From Bacteroidaceae bacterium (GTDB taxonomy: Bacteria; Bacteroidota; Bacteroidia; Bacteroidales; Bacteroidaceae): a stretch of DNA of 50,818 nucleotides. Made by a program: the position numbers and the translations under genes. Positions 43,917 to 50,685 of the stretch are shown here, in pieces (position 1 is the stretch's first letter; every line of letters starts with the position of its first letter). The stretch is from the NCBI GenBank assembly GCA_017617635.1, contig JAFZVW010000050.1, positions 1-50,818 on the forward strand. The letters run 5' to 3'. The notes beneath the pieces were generated by a model that saw only the letters and a program-made list of their open reading frames with translations, was not told the DNA's origin and searched no databases.

Positions 43917-43971
43917 GTACGGCGTACGAAGGTCGAAACAACGGTGTTAAAACGACTTTCCTACGCCGTAC
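43917..43971. repeat. 19-bp imperfect inverted repeat after the sialic acid operon
   Basis: Bases 43917-43935 and 43953-43971 are inverted copies with two mismatches (core GTACGGCGTA / TACGCCGTAC). The 17-base loop contains AACAACGGTGTT, and the same sequence is repeated in the terminator just downstream. It may be a processing or termination structure, or a mobile-repeat remnant. Confidence 0.55.
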
Positions 43972-43976
43972 AAAAG

Positions 43977-44001
43977 TTAAAACAACGGTGTTGTTTTTTT
44001 T
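43977..44001 (+). terminator. Intrinsic terminator after the sialic acid operon
   Basis: AACAAC-GGT-GTTGTT followed by eight T residues, with A residues before it, forms a small intrinsic terminator about 90 bases after the epimerase stop codon. Confidence 0.6.
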
Positions 44002-44030
44002 AGTCCTTTCCCCATACTGTTCGCATACTG

Positions 44031-44189
44031 TAGGCTGCTCCTAAGCTGCTCCAAACAGCATTTTGAGTAAGGCAGGAAGCAGGCAAGGAGCAGCCTAGGA
44101 GCAGAGTGCTTGCTGCCTGGAAGCAGGCTAAGACTGCCCAACTGGATTTTTTTAACTTTCCAGTTAGGAAATTATTTTTTTCCAGTTGG
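44031..44189. repeat. Two nested inverted-repeat pairs upstream of the structured RNA
   Basis: Bases 44035-44052 and 44087-44104 are inverted copies with one mismatch over 18 bases (core CTGCTCCTA / TAGGAGCAG). CCAACTGGA at 44138-44146 and TCCAGTTGG at 44181-44189 are a perfect second pair. A third copy, TCCAGTT at 44159-44165, could form an alternative, terminator-like hairpin followed by a T-rich run. No coding frame is convincing here. Confidence 0.6.
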
Positions 44190-44210
44190 ATAATTTTTGT
44201 TCACTAACTC

Positions 44211-44239
44211 TTGTATTTAAATAAATATTTGTATTTTTG
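44211..44239 (+). promoter_or_regulatory. Promoter driving the structured RNA
   Basis: TATTTTTG at 44232-44239 fits the -7 consensus. TTG at 44211-44213 is 18 bases upstream, one base shorter than usual. Transcription would start at about 44245, at the first hairpin of the RNA. Confidence 0.5.
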
Positions 44240-44240
44240 T

Positions 44241-44568
44241 GGCGTCCTCACGCCGGAAGTGGTGTAAAAAGCCACTGGGAATGCCACTAGGAAAGAGTTT
44301 CTTTGGCGGTGTGGGATACCAAATATTTTAAAAGGCGTATATCACGCGCTTTGTTCTTGACGTATCGAAACCTGAGAAATTTCATTCCTGTCAACGAACA
44401 CAGCAACGATAGACGCCCATGGGTATGTAATTATTATGCATCTGCAAAATTTAGCAGGTGTAATGTTTGCATATCGGCGTGGGGTCATGGTTGCTCGTTT
44501 CGACAGGAAGGGCAATCTCAGGGCCTCGATACGTGGAGCGAGCAACGGGCAGTCTCCACGCTTTTTTT
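44241..44568 (+). ncRNA. Candidate large structured RNA / attenuator leader ahead of the second glycan locus
   Basis: Short hairpins lie at 44241-44254 (GGCGT/ACGCC) and 44258-44276 (AGTGG/CCACT). Then come nested long-range helices: 44360-44368 with 44526-44534 (9 bp), 44371-44377 with 44516-44522 (7 bp), 44385-44392 with 44502-44509 (8 bp), 44402-44407 with 44490-44495, 44413-44417 with 44476-44480, and hairpin 44439-44445/44454-44460. An intrinsic terminator (CGTGGAG 44532-44538, CTCCACG 44554-44560, T-run 44562-44568) overlaps the 3' strand of the 9-bp helix. GTTGCTCG at 44490-44497 can instead pair with CGAGCAAC at 44539-44546 in the terminator loop. This is the expected layout of a switching leader or a compact standalone RNA. 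A 102-residue frame here is rejected. Confidence 0.6.
44532..44568 (+). terminator. Intrinsic terminator ending the structured RNA
   Basis: The 7-bp stem CGTGGAG/CTCCACG (15-base loop) followed by a C and seven T residues is a strong terminator. Its 5' arm shares bases 44532-44534 with the closing helix of the upstream RNA fold, so both cannot fully form together. Confidence 0.75.
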
Positions 44569-44751
44569 GTATCTTGGGAATAAGACCGTAAACAATCAAA
44601 CAATCATTTAAGTACACTATTTGGAGACGTAGTGCAAAAAAACAAAAACTATGTCAAACCAAGTAGTGTAATTATTATTTGTATCCGCTAAGTTCTGTCC
44701 GGGCAAAACCAATAGTGGATATCTGTTTATTAACTTCTAATTTATTTTATA
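44569..44751. other. Gene-free stretch between the RNA terminator and the lipoprotein gene
   Basis: It is AT-rich with no convincing coding frame. TACACTA at 44613-44619 and TAGTGTA at 44664-44670 are inverted copies. No exact TAnnTTTG promoter is seen, so the downstream genes may depend on readthrough of the RNA terminator or on an unrecognised promoter. Confidence 0.4.
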
Positions 44752-45141
44752 ATGAAAAAGATTGTTTACTTAATGTTTTTGGCTGTAATGCCAATGTGTT
44801 TTTCTGCTTGCAGTAGTGAGGATGAAAATGGTGGAATCAATGCCCAATTAATAGGGACATGGCAAAAGATGCACAATGATGGTACTCTTGGTAACGATCT
44901 TTGGGTTTTCCAATCAGATGGAACTATGTATATGCATTACACCGATGCTAACGGAAACATTATCTATACTGATACCTACAGGTATAGGATTGAGAACCAG
45001 TATTTGTATACGGACTATTTGGGTAACGATGAGGGGGAGGAGGATGATTGGAAGGATCAAGGTGCAATTTCCATCAAGAATAATATTTTGACAGTCGTTA
45101 GGTCATCAGGAAACGAGAAACGCTACAAAAAAATCAAATAA
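44752..45141 (+). CDS. Small lipocalin-like lipoprotein
   Basis: This 129-residue protein has a lipoprotein signal (lipobox FSAC, Cys20). The mature part begins NAQLIGTWQKMHNDGTLGNDLW and continues FQSDGTMYMHYTD, a pattern of small lipocalin-like domains common in Bacteroidales (LIGTWQ then FxxDGT). It ends with a lysine-rich strand (EKRYKKIK). It probably lies on the periplasmic side of the outer membrane or on the surface. Its link to the glycan genes downstream is uncertain because a hairpin separates them. Confidence 0.72.
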   Translation: MKKIVYLMFLAVMPMCFSACSSEDENGGINAQLIGTWQKMHNDGTLGNDLWVFQSDGTMYMHYTDANGNIIYTDTYRYRIENQYLYTDYLGNDEGEEDDWKDQGAISIKNNILTVVRSSGNEKRYKKIK

Positions 45142-45282
45142 GTTTATAAGGAAACAATCGTATCAACAAAGATAATGTTAATTGGTTTCTTGTGATTTTG
45201 TCTGTCTTCACAAAAGGAACCCAAAGGGGCTGACGCTGATCAGTGTCGGCCCTAATTCAAATAACAAGAAAATATAAACACA
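45142..45282. other. Leader with a strong palindromic hairpin at 45227-45252
   Basis: The 26 bases at 45227-45252 (starting GGGCTGACGCTGA) are self-complementary along their length, allowing G-U pairs. No T-run follows, so this is not a standard terminator. It lies 31 bases before the membrane glycosyltransferase start. A similar function to an attenuator or RNA-processing site is possible. Confidence 0.45.
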
Positions 45283-46803
45283 ATGAAAATGTCAACATCA
45301 GTAAAAGAATCGGCATTCTTGTTCCTCGTTTCATTTGTCCTTATCACGCTTTTCAGCGCAAGTTCTTTCCTGTATCCCCTTAATCCGTGGGATGATGCCA
45401 ATGTATTTATGACAATAGGTAAGGCCATGCTGTCGGGAAAACATCTCTACACAGATATTTTTGACCAGAAAGGCCCCGTTCTTTTCTTTATCCACGAATT
45501 TGCTGCATTGGTTTCCTATAAAAGTTTCTTTGGCATATACTTGATTGAGATACTGTGCTATTGGGGCTTTCTGTGGTACAGTCACAAAATCATGAGGTTG
45601 TTCAGCAATAGCTGGATAGTAATGCCACTTACATGCCTGATTGGTTTAGTCGTGGTTACTACCGATTTCTTTTTCTATGGCGACAGCGTAGAAGAGTTCA
45701 GCCTGCCTATACTGAGCTATACCTTATATTATATATTGTCCTACCTGAAGACACTGGTCATCCCGTCAAAGAGGATATTGGTCTTTGTTGGTGTAGGAAT
45801 GGGCATTATCTTCTGGATGAAATTCACCATCGTTGTATTTCATTTTGCTGCCTTGATAGGATTGCTGTATATCTGCTATCGCAACAATAAATTACAGGAC
45901 TTGTACCAAATTACGCTATGGATTATTGCAGGATTTGTACTTCTTTCAGTTCCGTGTATACTGTATTTCGTACAGAATGGAACTTTGGCAGACATGTTCG
46001 ATGCCTACTTTTATACAAACCTGTTTCAATATGGAGGTTCCGCAGCCAATGGAGAACCTGATGCGCCGTGGTTCTTCTTTGTGAAACTTGCTATTGCAGC
46101 AATCCTAGTGTTGCCTGTTGCCTTTACAAAGGTAAGGTGGGATTTTCGCCTGCTTGTAGTAATGTGCTATGGACTTCAGATGCTCAGTTTTACACTATGG
46201 AGCGTAAACATATACTATTTCCTTGTTGTCTTTGTCTATGCACCATTGGTAATATATTTTTTGCGAAATGTGGAATGTAAGCGCATCGCAGCATCCATTA
46301 TGATTTTGACAGGCATAATAGCAACCGCCACAAGCTACAATTTTGTGACGCTTGTAAACGGTACCTTTCATCGCGGCATAATCCCTATTGCTCAATATGT
46401 AAATGCACATAAGACCAAGACCGAAGATGTCCTGACATTCAGTTCACATGAGACAGGAATATACCTTCTTGCCGACGTGTTGCCTCCAAATCGTTTCTTT
46501 TTTGCACCAAACGCAACCAAGCCGGAGATAAGAACGGAACAGGCAGAATGCATACGTAATCAAAAACCAAAATTCCTGATAAGAAAGACTGATCCGGTAA
46601 AAACCACATTGGTTTATTACGATATGCCAATACCGGAGGACTATAGGCTTGTCTGCCATGAACGAGAATTGTTCAGATATCACTTTCTGCTTAATCCGAA
46701 AATGTTCCTATGGAACCTTGGTTACACGCAAGGGTTGATGAAAAATCTGGTTGATAAAAATACGGAACAGCAGAACCTGTATTTGTATGAACGTAACAAT
46801 TAA
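45283..46803 (+). CDS. Polytopic GT-C fold glycosyltransferase-like membrane protein
   Basis: This 506-residue protein has about 10-11 transmembrane helices and a C-terminal soluble part (about 375-506). The first periplasmic loop has the GT-C acidic motif (NPWDDANVFMTIGKAMLSG, then YTDIFDQKGPVLFFIHE), as in ArnT/PMT-type transferases that use polyprenyl-phosphate sugars. The following GtrA and polyprenyl-phosphate GT2 genes would supply and flip that lipid-linked sugar, making a three-gene glucosylation-type cassette. ATG 45283 or 45289 could be the start. The family call is good; the sugar is unknown. Confidence 0.8.
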   Translation: MKMSTSVKESAFLFLVSFVLITLFSASSFLYPLNPWDDANVFMTIGKAMLSGKHLYTDIFDQKGPVLFFIHEFAALVSYKSFFGIYLIEILCYWGFLWYSHKIMRLFSNSWIVMPLTCLIGLVVVTTDFFFYGDSVEEFSLPILSYTLYYILSYLKTLVIPSKRILVFVGVGMGIIFWMKFTIVVFHFAALIGLLYICYRNNKLQDLYQITLWIIAGFVLLSVPCILYFVQNGTLADMFDAYFYTNLFQYGGSAANGEPDAPWFFFVKLAIAAILVLPVAFTKVRWDFRLLVVMCYGLQMLSFTLWSVNIYYFLVVFVYAPLVIYFLRNVECKRIAASIMILTGIIATATSYNFVTLVNGTFHRGIIPIAQYVNAHKTKTEDVLTFSSHETGIYLLADVLPPNRFFFAPNATKPEIRTEQAECIRNQKPKFLIRKTDPVKTTLVYYDMPIPEDYRLVCHERELFRYHFLLNPKMFLWNLGYTQGLMKNLVDKNTEQQNLYLYERNN

Positions 46804-47158
46804 GCAATTTGTAAAATTCGTGACTGTAGGATGTATCTGCACTTTTACAGATATGGCGCTATTTTATGCCGTCAGGACTTTGTTTTCTTATCAGGTTTCA
46901 ATGATAATAGGATATTTGAGTAGTCTTGTACTGAATTATCTGTTGACTATCTATTGGACATTCGAGACAACATCTTCGGCAAAGAATGCAGTAGCAATTG
47001 TCTGTGCGCATTTAATAAATTTATTTGTAATTAGAATGAGCCTGATGTATATATTTGTGCAATTTGCTTCATTGAATGACAGGACAGCATTTATACCAAC
47101 ACTAATATTAAGTAGCATACTTAACTTTTTTATAATAAAGAAACTAATACATGGATAA
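46787..47158 (+). CDS. GtrA-like membrane protein
   Basis: ATG 46787 gives 123 residues and overlaps the previous gene by 17 bases; the frame is open further upstream but that part is probably not translated. Four helices start with the GtrA pattern QFVKFVTVGCICTFTDMALF and contain SSLVLNYLLTIYWTF. GtrA proteins are proposed to flip polyprenyl-phosphate-linked sugars. The next gene overlaps its end by 8 bases and encodes the GT2 that would make such a lipid. Confidence 0.87.
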   Translation: MNVTIKQFVKFVTVGCICTFTDMALFYAVRTLFSYQVSMIIGYLSSLVLNYLLTIYWTFETTSSAKNAVAIVCAHLINLFVIRMSLMYIFVQFASLNDRTAFIPTLILSSILNFFIIKKLIHG

Positions 47159-48107
47159 GAGCATAATAGAAAAGATATTGGCTATTGTTGTACCGTGTTA
47201 TAACGAGGAGTCTGTATTGTATGAAACGACAAAAAAACTCGTTGAGGTTCTAGACGATTTGAGTATTGTCATATCTCATGACAGTTTTATATTGTATGTG
47301 AATGATGGCAGCAAAGACCAAACATGGGATATAATCCAAGAGTTACATTCACAGGAAAAGCGCGTATGTGGGGTTAACCTTGCGGCCAATGCAGGACATC
47401 AGAATGCTTTAATGGCGGGGCTTACCATCGTTCAAGATAAGGCTGATATGATTGTTACCATTGACGCAGACCTGCAGGATGACGTGAATGCTATCAAGGA
47501 AATGGTGGCCAATTATATCAAAGGAAATGATATTGTATATGGTGTCAGGAAAAACCGTAGTACGGATACTTGGTTTAAGCGTAATACTGCACTTGCGTTC
47601 TATTCCGTGATGAAGAAAATGGGAATAAAGTCAGTCTATAATCATGCAGACTATAGATTGATGAGTAGGCGGGCTGTCAAGCAGTTGCTTATGTACAGCG
47701 AAAGAAATTTGTTTTTAAGAGGATTGGTTCCTCTTATTGGATACAAAACAGCTTGTGTCTACTATGATCGCCATGAACGTTTTGCGGGAGAAAGTAAGTA
47801 TCCGTTTTCAAAAATGATTTCCTTTGCATTTGATGGTATAACGAGTTTTTCTACAAAGCCTGTTCATTACATATTCATAATAGGAATATTATTTGTACTT
47901 GTGGCTTTATCTATTATGCTATACTCATTGTATTCTTATTGCATGGGAAATACTATTGAAGGATGGACGTCTGTCATGATGTCAATATGGTTCTGTATGG
48001 GATGTATACTTCTGGCAATAGGTGTTATTGGTGAATATATAGGGAAGATATATTATGAAGTAAAAGGACGACCGCGCTTTAATATAGAATCGGTTCTTAT
48101 AGACTAA
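47151..48107 (+). CDS. Polyprenyl-phosphate glycosyltransferase (GT2, GtrB/DPM-like)
   Basis: This 318-residue protein has a GT2 catalytic domain (LAIVVPCYNEESVLYET, YVNDGSKDQTWDII, TIDADLQDDVNAIKEM) and an ERFAGESKYPFSKMISFAFDG loop. Two C-terminal membrane helices (about 240-262 and 275-297) follow. This layout matches GtrB/DPM1-type enzymes that transfer a sugar to undecaprenyl phosphate. It forms a set with the preceding GtrA and GT-C proteins. Confidence 0.9.
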   Translation: MDKSIIEKILAIVVPCYNEESVLYETTKKLVEVLDDLSIVISHDSFILYVNDGSKDQTWDIIQELHSQEKRVCGVNLAANAGHQNALMAGLTIVQDKADMIVTIDADLQDDVNAIKEMVANYIKGNDIVYGVRKNRSTDTWFKRNTALAFYSVMKKMGIKSVYNHADYRLMSRRAVKQLLMYSERNLFLRGLVPLIGYKTACVYYDRHERFAGESKYPFSKMISFAFDGITSFSTKPVHYIFIIGILFVLVALSIMLYSLYSYCMGNTIEGWTSVMMSIWFCMGCILLAIGVIGEYIGKIYYEVKGRPRFNIESVLID

Positions 48108-48144
48108 CCTTTTGTTGGGAGGTTAATTCCTTATTAAATAGAAA

Positions 48145-48864
48145 ATGATTACGACAGCAGTTATAATGGCAGCGGGTCTGGGCACTCGCTTTGGTGAGCA
48201 AACAGAGCGAAAGCCTAAGGGATTTATTCCTTTCAAGGGTATTCCCATGATTGAGCGCTCACTCCAAGCACTTATAGATTGCGGTATCAAGAAAATAATT
48301 ATCGGTACAGGCTATCACAAAGAGTCTTATGAGGTTTTAGAGGAAGAATACCCTGGCAAAGTACAATGCGTGTTCTCTCCTCGCTTCGCAGAGACCAACA
48401 GCATGTACACGCTTTGGAATTGCCGCGAGGCAATAGGGGAGAATGATTTCTTGCTGTTTGAGTCAGATTTGGTGTTTGAAAAGAAAGCTGTCACGGAACT
48501 GATTAATTGCGCATTTGATTCTGCTATGCTGATTACTCCTGTTACCAAGTTCCAGGATCAGTACTATGTGCAGATGAACGAGAAGTGTGAGTTGATTAAC
48601 TGCTCAGTGAATAAGGATGAGATTCAGCCCTCAGGCGAACTGGTGGGCATTCACAAGATTAGTAATCCATTCTATAAGATACTCTGTTCAGAGTATGAAA
48701 AGATAGTTGACGAGAAACCTGAACTGGGCTATGAGTTCCAGTTGTTAGACGTTTCTCAAAGAATTACACCTATGCACGTTCTTAAACTGAACGATTTGCA
48801 ATGGTATGAAATAGATGACGAACAAGACCTTAAATACGCAGAAAAAAACATAAAAATAGGTTAA
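48145..48864 (+). CDS. Cytidylyltransferase, LicC/PntC-like, probably for 2-aminoethylphosphonate
   Basis: This 239-residue nucleotidyltransferase has the MAAGLGTRFGEQTERKPKGF activation loop, AETNSMYTLWNCREA near residue 90, and FLLFESDLVFEKKAV with the metal-binding Asp. NSMYTLW is typical of LicC (phosphocholine) and PntC (2-aminoethylphosphonate) cytidylyltransferases. The adjacent PEP mutase and phosphonopyruvate decarboxylase genes favour PntC, which makes CMP-AEP for transfer to a glycan or lipid. The known PntC role is from published work on phosphonate loci; its assignment here is inferred from context. Confidence 0.82.
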   Translation: MITTAVIMAAGLGTRFGEQTERKPKGFIPFKGIPMIERSLQALIDCGIKKIIIGTGYHKESYEVLEEEYPGKVQCVFSPRFAETNSMYTLWNCREAIGENDFLLFESDLVFEKKAVTELINCAFDSAMLITPVTKFQDQYYVQMNEKCELINCSVNKDEIQPSGELVGIHKISNPFYKILCSEYEKIVDEKPELGYEFQLLDVSQRITPMHVLKLNDLQWYEIDDEQDLKYAEKNIKIG

Positions 48865-48882
48865 TCACAAAATTCCATAACT

Positions 48883-50193
48883 GTGACAAAGAAAGTATAT
48901 CTTGGCATGATTGGCGATATCATGCATCCCGGATTAATTAATATCATCAATGAAGCCACGAAGTATGGAAATGTGATGATAGGATTATACACAGATAAAG
49001 CTATCGCAACTCACAAGCGTCTGCCGTATCTGACATATGAGCAACGGAAGCAGGTGATAGAGAATATCAGAGGTGTAAGCTCAATAGTCCCCCAGGATGA
49101 TTGGAGCTATGTGCCCAATTTGGTAAAGTATAAACCAGACTATATCATCCACGGTGATGACTGGTTGGAAGGTCCGGACAAGTACATCCGTGATGAAGTG
49201 TTCAAGGTAATGGAAGGTCTTGGCGGTAAGGTGATTGAAATTCCTTATACTAAGGGTATCACATCCAGCGGCCTTGCTGAAGAATTGGAGTCGCTGGGTA
49301 CTACACCTCAGGCACGCTTGAAGAGCCTCCGTCGCTTGATTACAGCAAAACCGATTGTACGTATCATGGAGTCTCACTGCGGTCTAACCGGTCTTATCAT
49401 TGAGCACACCAAGGTTGAGGTGGGTAATGAGATCCGTGAGTTTGACGGTATGTGGGCTAGCTCTCTGACAGACTCTACCAGCAAGGGCAAGCCCGATATT
49501 GAGGCTGTTGACTTGACAACACGTCTGCATGACCTGAATGACTCACTGGAGGTTACCACTAAACCGGTTATCTATGATGGTGATACCGGTGGAAAGACTG
49601 AACATTTTGTGTTTACAGTTCGCACACTGGAGCGTCTTGGTGTGTCTGCCGTTATCATTGAGGATAAGGTGGGCTTGAAGCAGAACTCTTTGTTTGGTAC
49701 AGATGCAGTACAGACCCAGGACACCATTGAAGGTTTCTGCTCCAAGATCCAAGCTGGTAAGGAAGCTCAGGTTACCCGTGACTTCATGATCATTGCCCGT
49801 TGTGAGTCTCTGATTGCAGGCAAACCTGTTGAGGATGCACTGGAGCGTTGTCATGCATACGTTGCAGCCGGTGCTGACGGTATCATGATTCACAGTAAGA
49901 ACAAAGACGGTCAGGACATCAAGGAGTTCTGCCAGCGTTTTCGTGAGGTAGATAATCATACGCCTATTGTGGCTGTTCCTACCACATATGGCCAGTTCAC
50001 TGAGGCTGAACTCGCAGAGTGGGGAATCAACATTGTGATTTATGCTAACCACATGTTGCGTTCCGCATATCCTGCTATGGTGAAGTGTGCAGAACGTATC
50101 CTTGAGACAACTCGTTGCCAGGAGGCATCTGAAGAGTATTGTATGCCTATCAAACAGATCTTGAACCTCATTCCTGGTACTAAAAAGAAATAA
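48883..50193 (+). CDS. aepX: Phosphoenolpyruvate mutase with N-terminal nucleotidyltransferase-like domain
   Basis: GTG 48883 begins a 436-residue protein. Residues about 1-130 resemble a glycerol-3-phosphate-cytidylyltransferase-type domain (VYLGMIGDIMHPGLINII, YEQRKQVIENIRGV), though the usual HxGH reads HPGL, so activity is doubtful. Residues about 145-436 are PEP mutase: ESHCGLTGLIIEH, and the diagnostic EDK-x5-NS motif (Glu260, Asp261, Lys262 to Asn268, Ser269), which separates it from isocitrate-lyase relatives. It forms the C-P bond by rearranging PEP to phosphonopyruvate. The decarboxylase gene starts 3 bases downstream. Confidence 0.93.
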   Translation: MTKKVYLGMIGDIMHPGLINIINEATKYGNVMIGLYTDKAIATHKRLPYLTYEQRKQVIENIRGVSSIVPQDDWSYVPNLVKYKPDYIIHGDDWLEGPDKYIRDEVFKVMEGLGGKVIEIPYTKGITSSGLAEELESLGTTPQARLKSLRRLITAKPIVRIMESHCGLTGLIIEHTKVEVGNEIREFDGMWASSLTDSTSKGKPDIEAVDLTTRLHDLNDSLEVTTKPVIYDGDTGGKTEHFVFTVRTLERLGVSAVIIEDKVGLKQNSLFGTDAVQTQDTIEGFCSKIQAGKEAQVTRDFMIIARCESLIAGKPVEDALERCHAYVAAGADGIMIHSKNKDGQDIKEFCQRFREVDNHTPIVAVPTTYGQFTEAELAEWGINIVIYANHMLRSAYPAMVKCAERILETTRCQEASEEYCMPIKQILNLIPGTKKK

Positions 50194-50196
50194 GCC

Positions 50197-50685
50197 ATGA
50201 TTAGACCTGAATTCTTTATTGAGAAACTGAGAGAAAACGGCATTGACTGCTTTGCAGGTGTGCCTGACAGTCTGCTGAAGAACATCTGTGCTTATATCAC
50301 AGACCATTGTGATGCAGAGCATAACATCATTGCCGCTAACGAAGGTGCTGCAGTAGGCCTTGCTGCCGGCCACTATCTGGCTACAGGCCAGCCTGCCTGT
50401 GTGTATATGCAGAACAGTGGTGAAGGTAATATCATTAACCCGCTGGCTTCTTTGACTGATCCTGAGGTTTATAACATTCCTGTACTCCTCCTCATTGGCT
50501 GGCGTGGCCGTCCTGGAGTTCACGACGAGCCCCAGCATGTAAAGCAGGGAAAGGTAACAACCGGTCTGCTGAACACCATGGGAATTAACTTCGATGTGTT
50601 GAGCAAAGAGGAAGACAAGGCAGAAAAGCAGATTGCCAATGCTATTGATGCCCTAAAGAAAAAGGATGTCTATGCTCTGAGGTGA
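50197..50685 (+). CDS. aepY: Phosphonopyruvate decarboxylase, truncated by IS insertion
   Basis: The 162 residues present match the N-terminal, TPP pyrimidine-binding half of phosphonopyruvate decarboxylase: GVPDSLLKNICAYI, ANEGAAVGLAAGHYLATG and VYMQNSGEGNIINPL. The full enzyme is usually about 370-380 residues, so the TPP diphosphate-binding half is missing. The stop codon TGA at 50683-50685 is the first three bases of an IS3-like terminal sequence, so the gene is broken by insertion. It normally makes phosphonoacetaldehyde, which drives the unfavourable mutase step forward. As shown it should be inactive. Confidence 0.88.
   Translation: MIRPEFFIEKLRENGIDCFAGVPDSLLKNICAYITDHCDAEHNIIAANEGAAVGLAAGHYLATGQPACVYMQNSGEGNIINPLASLTDPEVYNIPVLLLIGWRGRPGVHDEPQHVKQGKVTTGLLNTMGINFDVLSKEEDKAEKQIANAIDALKKKDVYALR

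Noticed and set aside
44303-44611. 102-residue frame in the structured RNA
   Set aside because: It crosses the nested helices and the terminator, has an odd composition and no family. The region is better explained as RNA.
49543-50538. 331-residue reverse-strand frame
   Set aside because: It is antisense to PEP mutase and the decarboxylase, both of which have clear catalytic motifs.
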